Assembly: GCF_016806835.2 (NCBI RefSeq) | Contig: NZ_CP086111.1 | Coordinates: forward strand, 3,837,471-3,901,470 | DNA: 64,000 nucleotides | DNA from: Skermanella rosea | GTDB lineage: Bacteria; Pseudomonadota; Alphaproteobacteria; Azospirillales; Azospirillaceae | Reading direction: 5' to 3' | The notes under the pieces: model-generated | Told to the model about the DNA's origin: nothing | Seen by the model: only the letters and a program-made list of their open reading frames with translations | The model's database searches: none | Position numbers and translations under genes: made by a program | Part shown: piece after piece, positions 46,708-61,468 of the stretch | How the letters are laid out: each line of letters begins with the position of its first letter | Position numbering within the stretch: the stretch's first letter is position 1

Positions 46708-48996
46708 GTGCTGGAACTGGATCTGAGGGTGGAGCGCCAGAGCGCGGCTCTGGGGGCGCTGGCACGGCACGACTGTTTCGTCCGTGCCGACCTAGCCGTC
46801 TGCCTGCGCCGGATCAACTGCGTCGCGGCCGAGACGCTGGACGTCGCCCGGTCGAGCATATGGCTGCTGAACGAAGACGGCACGTCCCTGGTCTGCGCCG
46901 ACCATTACGACGTGTCGAGCAGCGTGGACGGAACCGGGCAGATCCTGGAGCGGGCCGACTTCCCCCATTACTTCCAGGCGATCCTGGAAGACCGCGTGAT
47001 CGCGGCATCCGACGCCCAAAGCGATCCCCGGACCTGCGAGTTCACGGAGAACTACCTGATCCCGCTCGGCATCGCCTCCATGCTGGACGTGCCGATCCTG
47101 TTCGGCGGGCGCACCGTGGGCGTGCTGTGCGTCGAGCATGTCGGCCTGCCGCGCGGCTGGCCGCGCGACGAACAGGTCTTCACCGCCTCGCTCGGGGACT
47201 TCGTGGCGATGGCGCTGGCCGCCGAGGAGCGGACCCGTGCCGAGTCGGCCCTGCGCCGGGCCGAGGAGCGCTACCGCGGCATCTTCGAGAATGCGATCGA
47301 AGGGCTGTTCCAGATGTGCCCGGACGGACGCTTCACCGACGTCAACCCGGCGATGGCCCGCATGCTGGGATTCGCCGACGCCGCCGGCTTCCTGGCGGCG
47401 CGCGGGCCGGTCGGAGCGCCGCTCTTCGTCGATCCCAGCCGCCGCGCGGAGCTGATGCGGCTGGTCGATGCCCAGGACCGGGTGGTCGGCTTCGAGGCGG
47501 AACTGTACCGCCGCGACGGCCCGGTGATCTGGGGCGGCTTCAGCATCCGGACGGTGCGCGGCGCCGACGGCCGGATCCTGCGCCTGGAAGGATCGCTGGA
47601 GGACGTGACGCTGCGCCGCCGGGCCGAGGACCAGCTGGCCCACGTGGCCCTCCATGACGGGCTGACCAACCTGCCCAACCGCGCGCTGTTCATGGACCGG
47701 CTGGCCCAGAGCCTTGCCCGCGCCCGGCTGTCGCGGGTCGGAACGGCGGCGGTCGTGCTGCTGGACATCGACCGGTTCAGCCTGATCAACGACAGCCTGG
47801 GCCATGCGGCCGGCGACCGGCTGCTGATCGACCTGGCGTGCCGGCTGTCCGCGCGCCTGCGCCCGGGGGATACCCTGGCCCGGCTGGCCGGGGACGAGTT
47901 CGCCGTGCTGGCGGAGGGGCTGGAGGACCGGGACGCGGCGCTGGAACTGGCGGAAGCCATGAGGTCGTGCGTCGCCGGGCCGTTCGTCGACGCGACCGAC
48001 CAGGAGCTGTTCGCCTCGGCCAGCGCCGGCGTCTGCTTCGATGTCGGCGGAAACCAAGGTCCGGACGACATGGTGAGGCATGCGGGCACCGCGCTGCACC
48101 AGGCCAAGGCCCAGGGACGCGCCCGCTGCCTCGCCTTCACCGACGGCATGCGGACCGAGCCGCTGCTGACGCTGAAGCTCCAGAGCGACATGCGGCGCGC
48201 GATCGAGCGGGACGAGTTCCTGCTCTATTACCAGCCGATCCTGTCGCTGCCGGACCGCCGGCTGACCGGGTTCGAGGCGCTGATCCGCTGGAACCACGCC
48301 CAGCGGGGGCTGATCCCGCCGGCGACCTTCATCCCCATCGCGGAGGAGAACGGCCTGATGACCGACCTGGGCGACTGGGTCACCAACGCGGCCTGCCGGC
48401 AGATGCGGACTTGGCAGGACCGCGTCGGCGCCCCGGTGCCGCTGTCGCTCAGCATCAACATGGCGCCGACGCAGCTGATCCACCCGGAAGCCTTCTCCCT
48501 GCTGGACCGCGCCGTCGCGGCGAGCGGCGTCGACATCGGCAGGATCAAGCTGGAAGTCACCGAGACGGCGCTGGCCGGCGACGCGGAATTGCTCCCGCAG
48601 CGGTTGCGGGCGCTGAGGGAGCGCGGGTTCCGGATCCTGATCGACGATTTCGGGACCGGCTATTCGTCGCTCAGCCGCCTCCACCGGTTCCCGATCGACG
48701 GCCTCAAGATCGACCAGAGTTTCGTCAAGCCGATGCTCTACGACCCCGACAGCGCGGCCATCGTCCGGACCATCGTGGCGCTGGGCAAGGCGCTGGACCT
48801 GGACCTGTTCGCCGAAGGCGTCGAGGACGAGGGAACGGCGGCGGAACTGGGCCGCATGCAGTGCGACTTCGCCCAGGGCTACCTGTTCGCCCGGCCGCTG
48901 CCGGTGGATGCCGCCGACGCCCTGGTGGAGGAACTGATGGAGGAACTGGTGGAAAGACCCGCGGACAGCCCGGTCCGGACGCTCAACCCAGCCTGA
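46708..48996 (+). CDS. GAF-PAS-GGDEF-EAL cyclic-di-GMP enzyme
   Basis: A 762-residue cytosolic protein. Domains: GAF (about 20-170), PAS (185-300, [16 protein letters not shown]), GGDEF (305-465) and EAL (480-735). The cyclase signature is AGDEF (about 392), with Ala replacing the first Gly, which often but not always lowers cyclase activity. The phosphodiesterase is intact: [19 protein letters not shown] and the EGVED loop. Net c-di-GMP hydrolysis tuned by GAF/PAS ligands is the likely output. GTG start with GCGGGG upstream. The end overlaps ybjQ-like by 14 nt on the other strand. No transmembrane segment. Confidence 0.9.
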   Translation: MLELDLRVERQSAALGALARHDCFVRADLAVCLRRINCVAAETLDVARSSIWLLNEDGTSLVCADHYDVSSSVDGTGQILERADFPHYFQAILEDRVIAASDAQSDPRTCEFTENYLIPLGIASMLDVPILFGGRTVGVLCVEHVGLPRGWPRDEQVFTASLGDFVAMALAAEERTRAESALRRAEERYRGIFENAIEGLFQMCPDGRFTDVNPAMARMLGFADAAGFLAARGPVGAPLFVDPSRRAELMRLVDAQDRVVGFEAELYRRDGPVIWGGFSIRTVRGADGRILRLEGSLEDVTLRRRAEDQLAHVALHDGLTNLPNRALFMDRLAQSLARARLSRVGTAAVVLLDIDRFSLINDSLGHAAGDRLLIDLACRLSARLRPGDTLARLAGDEFAVLAEGLEDRDAALELAEAMRSCVAGPFVDATDQELFASASAGVCFDVGGNQGPDDMVRHAGTALHQAKAQGRARCLAFTDGMRTEPLLTLKLQSDMRRAIERDEFLLYYQPILSLPDRRLTGFEALIRWNHAQRGLIPPATFIPIAEENGLMTDLGDWVTNAACRQMRTWQDRVGAPVPLSLSINMAPTQLIHPEAFSLLDRAVAASGVDIGRIKLEVTETALAGDAELLPQRLRALRERGFRILIDDFGTGYSSLSRLHRFPIDGLKIDQSFVKPMLYDPDSAAIVRTIVALGKALDLDLFAEGVEDEGTAAELGRMQCDFAQGYLFARPLPVDAADALVEELMEELVERPADSPVRTLNPA

Positions 48997-49303
48997 CCGC
49001 CGTGCCGTTGATGCTGACCATCAGCATGCCGTTCTCCTTGCCGAGCACCTCGTAGTCGAGATCCACCGCGACCACCGCATCGGCGCCCAGGCGCCGGGCG
49101 GCATCCTGGAGGTCGGCCATGGCATGCTCGCGCGCGTCCTTGAGGGCGTTCTGATAGCCGCCCGACCGGCCGCCGACGATGTCGCGGATGCCCGCGAAGA
49201 AATCCCGGAAGACGTTGACGCCGATGATCGCCTCGCCCGTGACGACGCCCAGGTATTCGACGACGCGACGGCCCTCGACCTGATCGGTAGTGGTAATGAT
49301 CAT
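48983..49303 (-). CDS. YbjQ/UPF0145 family protein
   Basis: This 106-residue protein belongs to the YbjQ family (putative heavy-metal-binding domain, pentameric fold). Hallmarks are [60 protein letters not shown] and the final [19 protein letters not shown] lies before the ATG. Metal binding in this family is a name rather than a demonstrated function. It overlaps the converging GGDEF-EAL gene by 14 nt. Confidence 0.9.
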   Translation of the reverse strand: MIITTTDQVEGRRVVEYLGVVTGEAIIGVNVFRDFFAGIRDIVGGRSGGYQNALKDAREHAMADLQDAARRLGADAVVAVDLDYEVLGKENGMLMVSINGTAVRLG

Positions 49304-49645
49304 CGTGAGTTCCTCCGCAGTTTCATGTGAATGGCCCCCGGCAGTCCGTCCGACCGAAAGGATCGGGGGCACTCATCGGAACACCCGGGTGCCGAGTAAA
49401 GATCCGGGAGCCCCAATTGGGCGAGACATTTTGACGCTGCGTCATCGCCCCGGCTACCCCGATTGCAGCAACACGGTACTAATCTCAATATCCCTAGAAA
49501 AGTTGTGGTTTGGCGCCGCATCTCGGCTGGGGACGTCGAGGATAACGGTACCCGCCCTGCCAAGGGGTCCCAGGGTCCCGGGCACTGCCGCGGACAGCGG
49601 CCGTCGCCTCGCCGCAGATGTGCCCAACGGAGGAGACCCACTCTC
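49304..49645. other. 342-nt divergent intergenic region with a 13-nt palindrome
   Basis: No gene is seen. TGACGC-T-GCGTCA (49432-49444) is a perfect palindrome that overlaps a TTGACG hexamer at 49431. It lies between ybjQ-like and the TetR gene, about 200 nt before the latter, and could be a TetR operator. No convincing -10 was assigned. Confidence 0.45.
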
Positions 49646-50260
49646 ATGAACCAAAAGCAGCAGGGGCCAAAGCCGGGAGACAGGCTTCTGACGACTGCCA
49701 CCCGCCTGTTCTGCCGTCACGGCATCAACGCGACCGGCATCGACAGGATCCTGGCGGAAGCCGGTGTCGCCAAGATGACGCTGTACAACCAGTTCGGCTC
49801 GAAGGAAGGGCTCGTCTTCGCCGTCCTCGAGCGCGAGGGCGAAGCCTGGCGCCAGTGGTTCCAGAAGGCCGTCGATGAGCTTCCCGGCTCTCCCGCGGAC
49901 AAGCTGGTGGGAATCTTCGGCGTGCTGGAGAACTGGTTCAGGCGGGACGGCTTCTACGGTTGCGCCTTCATCAACGCGGTGGCCGAACACAACAAGGAGG
50001 ACCCCCGCATCCGTGCGCTGGCCCAGGCGCACAAGAAGAAGGTCCTGACGGTGATCCGCGGGCTCGCCGACCAGGCCGGCGTGCTGGACCCGGAATCCCT
50101 GACCGACGCGATCGGCATGCTGGTCGACGGCGCGATCATCGCCGCCGTCATCACCGGCACCTCCGAGCATGCGCGGCGCGGGGCCGACGCGACCCGCATG
50201 CTGCTGGCGTCGCAGCTGTTGGGCAACCAGGCGCCGGCGAGCCACGCCCACGCGGCGTAG
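49646..50260 (+). CDS. TetR-family transcriptional regulator
   Basis: This 204-residue regulator has the TetR N-terminal helix-turn-helix (TTATRLFCRHGINATGIDRILAEAGVAKMTLYNQFGSKEGL) at residues 14-55, seen here as blocks around INATGIDRI and KMTLYNQFG. The C-terminal ligand domain has YGCAFINAVAEH, typical of the subgroup that controls nearby efflux or reductase genes, but no such gene is adjacent. GGAGGAG lies 9 nt before the ATG. Inducer and targets unknown; the palindrome at 49432-49444 is a candidate site. Confidence 0.88.
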   Translation: MNQKQQGPKPGDRLLTTATRLFCRHGINATGIDRILAEAGVAKMTLYNQFGSKEGLVFAVLEREGEAWRQWFQKAVDELPGSPADKLVGIFGVLENWFRRDGFYGCAFINAVAEHNKEDPRIRALAQAHKKKVLTVIRGLADQAGVLDPESLTDAIGMLVDGAIIAAVITGTSEHARRGADATRMLLASQLLGNQAPASHAHAA

Positions 50261-50311
50261 ACGCCTGCCAGTACATCCTGGGCGGCGAGACGCCGCCGCT
50301 TCCGGAAGCGG

Positions 50312-51829
50312 CTACTGGCCGGCGGCGGTTGACGCGTCGCCGAGCCAAGCCTCGGCGGCGGGATGGAGCGGGATCGACAGGCCGCTCTCCGCCCGGCCGC
50401 GGGAGATCAGCGCCCCCGCGGCGCTACCCGCCGCCAGGAAGTCGATATCCTTGAACACGGTGTCCAGCAGCGTGGTCACCTCGACGTCCGGCATGTCCCG
50501 GCGCGACACCAGCAGGGCGGTCACCGCGACGGTCGGGACCGGCTCGGTCTGCCGGGGATAGGTTCCGGCCGGCAGGGTCAGCGGCACCAGGTTGCCGTCG
50601 GAGCCGTCCAGCTCCTGAATGGCGTTCCGGTCGAGGGGCAGGAACCGGATCCCGCGTTCGGCGGAAAGCCGCTGGAACAGCCGGGCCGGCGCGTTGATGA
50701 CGCTGACCACGGCGTCGATTTTCCCGGCCACCAGCGCCTCCACCGCCCGGCTCGGCCCCATGTCGGTCACCTCCGCGAAGTCGTCCGGGGCGAGCCCATG
50801 GGCCGCCAGGACGGACCGGGCGGTCAGCAGCGACCCGGAGCGCGGGAGCCCCAGGTCGATCCGCTTGCCGCGCAGGTCGGCGACCGTCCCGATCTCCCCG
50901 TCGGCCCGGACGACGATGTGGACCGGTTCGGGGAACAGGCTGGCCAGCGCCCGAAGCTCGGGGTTCGGCCCGGCCCGCTCGAACAGGGCGTCTCCCCGGA
51001 CGGCCATGGCGGCGATGTCGTTCTGGGCCAGCGCCACGTCGGCCGACCCGTCCTGGATCAGGCGCAGGTTCTCGACGCTGCCGTCGGTCGCGACTCCTGC
51101 CGCGCGCACGCCGTCGGCCGAGATCGACGCGGCGATGGTCCGGGCGATCAGGTTGTATTCGCCCCCTTCGGGCCCGCCGACGACGATGAAGGCGCGCTGG
51201 AGCCGGTCGAGCCGCAGCGTGATCTGGCGGTACGCCTCGTCCAGCTCCTCGGTGATGATCTCCCGGGCCTGCCGGGCATCCTCGGTCGGCGGGCCTTCGA
51301 ACAGGGCCATGATCTGGTCCACCAGCCCGCGGGCGATGGCCGGCGGCCCCGTATTGTCCAGGGGCGGCGGCTGGCCGACCGGCGTCTGGGCGACCACGAC
51401 CGCCCGCCAGTCGCCGTTCGTCCGCTCGAACCCGACGGAACCGCTGACCTCCACCGTGTCGCCGGCCTGGTTGCCGTCGCGCCGGATGCCCTTCAGCCCG
51501 TGCTCGGTGGCGCCGAGCAGGTTGGCCAGCGCCGACACGTTCAGCGCTTCCCAGTCGCTGAACGAATAGTCGCGGAGCACCCGCAGGTCCGCGTTGTAGT
51601 AGACGATCTTCCGCTCGGCGCCGCCGGCGTCGGCCGGCAGGGGGCTGCTGCCGACCCGGTTGAAATCGGTGATCTCGAACACCGGATCGGGGAAGGTTGT
51701 TTCGAGCGCGGACTGGAGCGCGCCGCGGACCGCCGCCTCGTCCGGCACCTTCTCGCAGGCGGCCAGGAATCCCAGCGCCGCGACGAGCACCAGCACCCGC
51801 GCCGGCATGCGGAACAGCCTGTCGATCAT
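50312..51829 (-). CDS. TAXI-family membrane-anchored solute receptor (lipoprotein)
   Basis: A 505-residue protein with a lipobox (GFLAAC, Cys25), so it is lipid-anchored facing the periplasm. Residues 30-205 are an extra N-terminal domain not found in standard TAXI receptors (about 320 residues). Residues 210-480 form the TAXI binding domain: FIVVGGPEGGEYNLIARTIA, ADVALAQNDIAAMAV and RSGSLLTARSVLAAHGL. No TRAP permease is nearby. Instead gltS lies 13 nt upstream in the same operon, so it may feed glutamate or another acid to GltS. GGAGGA precedes the ATG. Confidence 0.82.
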   Translation of the reverse strand: MIDRLFRMPARVLVLVAALGFLAACEKVPDEAAVRGALQSALETTFPDPVFEITDFNRVGSSPLPADAGGAERKIVYYNADLRVLRDYSFSDWEALNVSALANLLGATEHGLKGIRRDGNQAGDTVEVSGSVGFERTNGDWRAVVVAQTPVGQPPPLDNTGPPAIARGLVDQIMALFEGPPTEDARQAREIITEELDEAYRQITLRLDRLQRAFIVVGGPEGGEYNLIARTIAASISADGVRAAGVATDGSVENLRLIQDGSADVALAQNDIAAMAVRGDALFERAGPNPELRALASLFPEPVHIVVRADGEIGTVADLRGKRIDLGLPRSGSLLTARSVLAAHGLAPDDFAEVTDMGPSRAVEALVAGKIDAVVSVINAPARLFQRLSAERGIRFLPLDRNAIQELDGSDGNLVPLTLPAGTYPRQTEPVPTVAVTALLVSRRDMPDVEVTTLLDTVFKDIDFLAAGSAAGALISRGRAESGLSIPLHPAAEAWLGDASTAAGQ

Positions 51830-51842
51830 GGCGCGTCCTCCT

Positions 51843-53051
51843 TCAAAGGCCCAGTTGGGGCAGGCTCATGAAGCCCTGGATCACCAGCGCGTTGGCGAGG
51901 TCGATCAGGAAGGCCCCGACGATCGGGATGATCAGGAACGCCTGGGGCGAGTGGCCGTAGCGGCCGGCGACCGCCTGCATGTTGGCGATCGCGGTCGGCG
52001 TGGCCCCCATGCCGAATCCGCAGTGGCCCGCCGACATGACCGCGGCGTCGTAGTTCGACCCCATGACCCGGAACGTCACGAAATACACGTAGGCCGCGAT
52101 GGCGACGGTCTGGGCCGCCAGGATGGCCAGGATCGGCAAGGCCAGCGACACCAGTTCCCAGAGCCGAAGCGCGATCAGCGCCATGGCCAGGAACAGCGAC
52201 AGCGACACCGTGCCGAGCAGGTCGATGGTGGCGCCGTCGACCTGGCGCAGCCCGGACAGGCCGAGGCCGTTGCGGATGAGGACGCCGGTGAACAGGGTCC
52301 AGACGAAGGCCGGCAGCGTCAGGTAGTCGTTCTTCAGGATTTGGCCCAGGTAAGAGCCGATCATGACGCAGATCACGATCAGGAACAGCGTTTCCAGGAA
52401 GCTTTCCGGACTGAGGCTGCGCACCTCGTCGCCGCCCAGTTCGCCCGGAGCGCCTTCGAGCTCGACGCCGGTCCCGGCCTTCAGGTTGTTGCTCGAAATC
52501 AGCCGCTGGGCGATCGGGCCGCCGATCAGCCCGCCCAGCACCAGGCCGAAGGTGGCGCAGGCCATCGCGACTTCCATGGCGCCCTGGAGATTGTAATCCT
52601 CCCCGAAGCGGGTCGCGTAGGCGGCGCCGGTCCCGTGCCCGCCGGACATGGTGATCGAGCCGGCGAGCAGGCCGGTCAGCGGATGCATGTCCAGGCTGAC
52701 CGCCGCCGCGACGCCAACCGCGTTCTGGATCACCAGCATGACCACGACGACGGCGAAGAACACCAGGACGGCGCGGCCGCCCTGCATCAGGGTCTTGACG
52801 TCGGCGCTCAGCCCGATCGTGGCGAAGAATGCCAGCATCAGCGGCGTCTGGAGCGACATGTCGAAGCTGATTTCCATGCCGGCGCCGACCCGCAGGCCGG
52901 TGATCACCAGCGCCGCGAGCAATCCGCCGACTACAGGTTCGGGAATATTGTACCGCTGAAGGAAGCCGACCTTCGAGATGACCACGCGGCCGATCAGAAG
53001 GACCACGATGGCCGCGACCAGCGTGGATACGACGTCGATTTCCATTTCCAT
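51843..53051 (-). CDS. gltS: Sodium/glutamate symporter GltS
   Basis: A 402-residue inner-membrane Na+/glutamate symporter with about ten hydrophobic segments arranged as two repeats. Conserved family parts are RYNIPEPVVGGLLAAL, LAGSITMSGGHGTGAAYA in the first re-entrant loop, and MSAGHCGFGMGATPTAIANM in the second. GGAGG lies 4 nt before the first ATG (53051); an ATG 6 nt later is also possible. It is followed after 13 nt by the TAXI lipoprotein. Glutamate is the family substrate. Confidence 0.92.
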   Translation of the reverse strand: MEMEIDVVSTLVAAIVVLLIGRVVISKVGFLQRYNIPEPVVGGLLAALVITGLRVGAGMEISFDMSLQTPLMLAFFATIGLSADVKTLMQGGRAVLVFFAVVVVMLVIQNAVGVAAAVSLDMHPLTGLLAGSITMSGGHGTGAAYATRFGEDYNLQGAMEVAMACATFGLVLGGLIGGPIAQRLISSNNLKAGTGVELEGAPGELGGDEVRSLSPESFLETLFLIVICVMIGSYLGQILKNDYLTLPAFVWTLFTGVLIRNGLGLSGLRQVDGATIDLLGTVSLSLFLAMALIALRLWELVSLALPILAILAAQTVAIAAYVYFVTFRVMGSNYDAAVMSAGHCGFGMGATPTAIANMQAVAGRYGHSPQAFLIIPIVGAFLIDLANALVIQGFMSLPQLGL

Positions 53052-53211
53052 CCCGCCTCCCTTGCCCCGTCCCCTTGGCCCAAGGCCTTTCGGCCCAGTG
53101 CCTTTCGGCCTACGCCGTCCCGGGGATCGCCTGATCACCAGCTAACCCATGGACCAGGGGGGAAGTGGCAGCGGCGCCGCGGAAGCGACTTACTTTCCGC
53201 CTGAAATAGCC

Positions 53212-54565
53212 TTATTTTCCGCCTGCCCCTTTCGTTTCAGGGTTGCCGGAAGGATGCGGCAGCTCAACGCCGCGGCAATCCGTGAGATCGGCGCCGTGGA
53301 ACCTCGTCCGGTCCAGCGTCGCCCCCGTCAGGATCGCATGGCGCAGGTCCGCGTCGGCGAAGTCGGCGCCGCTCAGGTCGGCCCGGGTCAGCTCCGCGCC
53401 GGTCAGCCGGGCCCGTCGGAGGGAGGCGTCGCGCAGGCAGGCGTTCCACAGCCGGGCGCGCTCCAGGTTCGCCGACAGCAGGCGGTTGCCGGCGCGCTCG
53501 TTCAGGCGGACGGAATCCAGCACGGCGCCGGTCAGGTCGGCATCGGCAAGGAAGGTCCGGCGCAGGGTCGCCGCCCGCAGGTCGCAGTTCCGCAGGTTGG
53601 CCTCGCGCAGGTCCGACATGGTCAGGTCCACTACGGTCAGCACCGCGCCGTCCAGGTTCGCCCGTTCCATGGCGCAGTTGGTGAGGACCGCGCCGCCGAG
53701 ATCGACCCCCGGAAGCTCCAGCCCCGCCAGGTTGAACCCGGTCAGCTCCAGCCGCTTGCCCTGCTGGCCCTGGGTCCTGATCCACAATCCATGGGCCCGC
53801 AGGAGGTCCGAGATCGAGAAATCCCCCGCCGGACGGGGCAGGTTCTTCGCCCCGTCGGCGATCGAGAGGATCTGCGCATCGACCACCGCCCCCATCAGGT
53901 CGGCGCCCTGCATGCGGGAGTTCCGCCAGTTGGCGCCCTTCAGCACGGCGCCGTGAAGCGTGGCGCCCGACAGGTTCACCTCGCTCAGCTCGGCGCCTTC
54001 CAGCACCACGCCGGTCAGGTTGGCGTTGCGGAAATCGACGCGGGCGAGCTTGGCGCCGACCATGACGGCGTCCGTCATGTCCGCCTGCATCGCGAGGGTC
54101 CCGGCGATGCGCGCCCGCGTCAGGTCGGCGCCCTTGAAGGTGGCGCCGACCAGTTCGGCCGGCGACGCCTCGAACGAGATGCGGTTCTCCTGGTCGAGCT
54201 TGGCCAGCGAGCCCTCGCGGATGTTGGCGAGTTCCAGCACGGCGCCGGTCAGGTCCGCCCCGCGCAGGCAGCAGCCGCGCAGGTCGGTCCGGCTGAGGTC
54301 GGCCTTCTGAAGCTGGGCCAGCCGCAGGTCGGCGCCGTACAGCACGGCGTCGCCCAGGTTGATGCCGCGTCCGTCGATGCCCTTCAGCAGCGCGCCCGTC
54401 AGGTCCGCCCCCGACAGGTCGGCGCCGGCGAGGCTGAGGCCGGACAGATCGTGGAATGCCAGGTTGGCGCGGGCGCCGTTCGCGGTGCCGCGCCGGAACC
54501 GCGCGTGCCGGGCGATGGCGACGCCGAGCTGCGCCTGGTCCAGCCGGACCCAGGTTTCAGGCGTG

Positions 54566-54576
<11 letters not shown>
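53212..54576 (-). CDS. Pentapeptide-repeat protein
   Basis: A 454-residue protein built of pentapeptide repeats of the A(D/N)LxG type, in two blocks (about 45-240 and 290-440) joined by a linker with DLLRAHGLWIRTQGQQGKRLEL. It should form a right-handed beta-helix. There is no signal peptide or membrane segment. Such proteins can act as scaffolds or as DNA-gyrase-protecting mimics; here the link with the kinase is more telling, since its ATG lies 11 nt inside the end of the tandem histidine-kinase gene. Function unknown. Confidence 0.85.
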
Positions 54577-58921
<4,345 letters not shown>

Positions 58922-58991
58922 TCTCGTTCAGCGGGCGCCGTTAATCCACTATAAAGTGGTAGATAAGCTTTAGGATACCATTTGGTCGCGC

Positions 58992-61163
58992 TTACCGCGC
59001 GGCCAGTTCCTTGACCGCCAGCAGGCGCGCCGGACGCCAGGTTTCCGGCTGGCTGCGGAGCAGCAGGCTGAGCGCCATCGGCGGGACCGGCTGGGAGAAC
59101 AGGTAACCCTGCAGCAGGTCGCATCCCACGTCGGTCAGGAAATCCCGCTGGGCCGCCGTCTCCACCCCTTCCGCGACGACCGTCAGCCCGAGTCCGTGGG
59201 CCATGCCGACCACGGCGCGGACGAGTGCCGCATTCTTGAGGTTGTGCGGCACCCCGTCCACGAACATCCGGTCGATCTTCAGCTTGGTGATGGGCAGCTG
59301 CTGGACGTAGCTGAGCGAGGAATAGCCGGTCCCGAAATCGTCTATCGCGGTTTCAACGCTGATCGACGCCAGGGCGGAGATCGCCTGCACCGTCGCCTTC
59401 AGGTCGCGCACCGCGGCCTGCTCGGTGATCTCGATCCCGATCAGTCCCGCGAGGTAGGGCTTCTCCGTCATCAGTTCCGCCAGACGCGTGGTCAGCCGCC
59501 CGCGCAGGAACTGCTGGCCGGACACGTTCATGAAGACCCGGCCGCAGCCAAGCCCCTCGTCGTGCCATCGGGCGACCTGGTCGGCGACCGCCTCCAGCAC
59601 CCAGTCGGTGATCGAGACGATCAGGCCGCTGTCCTCGGCGATCGGGATGAACTCGGCCGGGGACACCGACCCCAGGCTGGTGTGCGACCAGCGAAGCAGC
59701 GCCTCCGCGCCGGCGACCTTGCCGGTCTTCGCCTCGATGATCGGCTGGTAGACCACCCTCAGCTCGTCGCGCTGGACGGCGTGGGCGAGATGCATGGTCA
59801 GGAAGGTGCGGCGGCTCGCCGCCTGGGCCATCTCCGGCGTGTAGAAGCAGACCGCGTTGCCGCCCTCGTGCTGGACGGTCTGGAGCGCCAGCTCCGCCTT
59901 GGTCAGCAGTTCCTCGATCCGCCTGATGCTCCTGTCATGGACCGCGGCGCCGATGCTCATGCGCACCAGGACCATCTGGCGATCCACGTAGATCGGGCTG
60001 AGCAGGCGGGCATGGACATGGTCGGCGACCTCTTCGGCCGCCTTCCGGTCCGCGAAACAGGCCAGCGCCGCGAACTCGTCCGCGCCGACGCGGCACAGGA
60101 TCGACCCCTTGGGCAGGATCTCGCCGAACCGGCCGACGATCGCCTTCAGGACGCCGTCGCCGATATGGTAGCCCAGGCCCTCGTTGATCTCCCGGAACTG
60201 GTCCACGTCGAAGCTGAAAATCACGTGGGTCAGGCCGGCCTGGGAGAGCCGCCCGGCCATCTGGCGGTCGCATTCCTCCAGGAAGGCCCGACGCGACAGC
60301 AGGCCGGTCAGCGGGTCGTGGTTGGTCAGGAAACGCGCCCGCTCCTCGGCAGCGTGGCGATCGGAGACGTCCCGGGCGATGCCGATGAAGGTGACCTCGT
60401 CGTTGAAGCGCATCTCGCCGACGCTGAGATGGACCGGGAAGACGGAGCCGTCCTTGCGCTTGGCCAGGACCTCGCGGCCGGTCCCGATGATCTTGGCGCG
60501 GCCCGACGCGAGATAGCTGTCGATGTACCCGGCATGGCGGTGCTCGTGCGGGGTCGGCATCAGCAGGGCGACGGGCGCGCCGACCAGCTCGGCCTCGTCG
60601 TAGCCGAACATGCGGCAGCAGGCATGGTTGACCGACTGGATGATCCCGCGGGCGTCGATCGTCATGATGCCGTCGACGGCCGCGTCGAGCAGCGACGTCG
60701 CGAACTGCTCCCGGCGGAGCAGGTTCTCGAGGGTGCGCTGCCGCTCGGTCACATTCTCCAGCAGCGCCAGGAAGCCCACGACGGTCCCGGCCCGGTCGCG
60801 GTGCGGGACGAGGCAGCCGCGCAGGTCGATGCGCCGGTCCGGCGCGGCGACCGCGACGAAGCCGAACAGCACCGTCTCGCCGGCCGACGCGCGGCGCGCC
60901 AGGTCGTCGGGGACGAATTCCGCGCCGTCCCGGGCAGCGGCCTCCAGGATGTCGGAGAACCGGGCGGAGGCCAGGACCTTTGCGTCGATGCCGAGCGTCG
61001 CGCGAAACAGGGCATTGACGAAGCGGCAGCATCCGTCCGCATCGAAGTAGCCGACGCACAACGGGACATCGTCCAGGACGCTGGATGCCAGGGAGGCCAG
61101 GAAGCCGTCTCCCGCTGCGGCGACGAAGGTTCCGAAGAGATCCACTGATTGACCTTCGGCCAT
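58992..61163 (-). CDS. PAS-PAS-GGDEF-EAL protein with a FixL-like PAS domain
   Basis: A 723-residue cytosolic protein. PAS1 (25-140), PAS2 (150-270), GGDEF (280-430), EAL (445-700). PAS2 resembles the heme PAS of FixL: MFGYDEAELVGAPVALLMP, then RHAGYIDSYLASG with His210 at the proximal-heme position, and IIGTGREVLAKRKDGSVFP. The cyclase motif is GADEF, degenerate; [19 protein letters not shown] and EGVE loops of the phosphodiesterase are intact. It probably hydrolyses c-di-GMP under PAS control. ATG 61163 has GGAGTGGAGTG upstream. It heads the operon with the tandem kinase. Confidence 0.88.
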   Translation of the reverse strand: MAEGQSVDLFGTFVAAAGDGFLASLASSVLDDVPLCVGYFDADGCCRFVNALFRATLGIDAKVLASARFSDILEAAARDGAEFVPDDLARRASAGETVLFGFVAVAAPDRRIDLRGCLVPHRDRAGTVVGFLALLENVTERQRTLENLLRREQFATSLLDAAVDGIMTIDARGIIQSVNHACCRMFGYDEAELVGAPVALLMPTPHEHRHAGYIDSYLASGRAKIIGTGREVLAKRKDGSVFPVHLSVGEMRFNDEVTFIGIARDVSDRHAAEERARFLTNHDPLTGLLSRRAFLEECDRQMAGRLSQAGLTHVIFSFDVDQFREINEGLGYHIGDGVLKAIVGRFGEILPKGSILCRVGADEFAALACFADRKAAEEVADHVHARLLSPIYVDRQMVLVRMSIGAAVHDRSIRRIEELLTKAELALQTVQHEGGNAVCFYTPEMAQAASRRTFLTMHLAHAVQRDELRVVYQPIIEAKTGKVAGAEALLRWSHTSLGSVSPAEFIPIAEDSGLIVSITDWVLEAVADQVARWHDEGLGCGRVFMNVSGQQFLRGRLTTRLAELMTEKPYLAGLIGIEITEQAAVRDLKATVQAISALASISVETAIDDFGTGYSSLSYVQQLPITKLKIDRMFVDGVPHNLKNAALVRAVVGMAHGLGLTVVAEGVETAAQRDFLTDVGCDLLQGYLFSQPVPPMALSLLLRSQPETWRPARLLAVKELAAR

Positions 61164-61468
61164 CACTCCACTCCGCAGGCGGCTTCGATCCGGGATTTTC
61201 GTTTACCGCGCTGCATGCGAAAATCCCGGGACATTTGGCATAGAATATTTAAGCATTTGTTACTAATGGGATAACGGCATCTGCGGTGCGTCCTATGACG
61301 CGAAGCGGATGCCTCGGCCCGTGGCGAGGCCATCGTTCCAAAGTACAACCGATGGCGCGTACCGCCGCGCGGGGAATGCCGCTATCCTCCGACAGCCGCC
61401 CCGCCAGGCGGCTCACGGCCGAACCCGGAAAATCGGCCGGCATCGAAAAAATCGGGAGGAACCGGTCC
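61164..61468. other. 305-nt intergenic region between divergent genes
   Basis: Divergent promoters for the PAS-PAS-GGDEF-EAL gene and the ABC binding protein should lie here. The AT-rich part is 61230-61275. I see no gene and could not name a promoter or operator with confidence. Confidence 0.5.
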
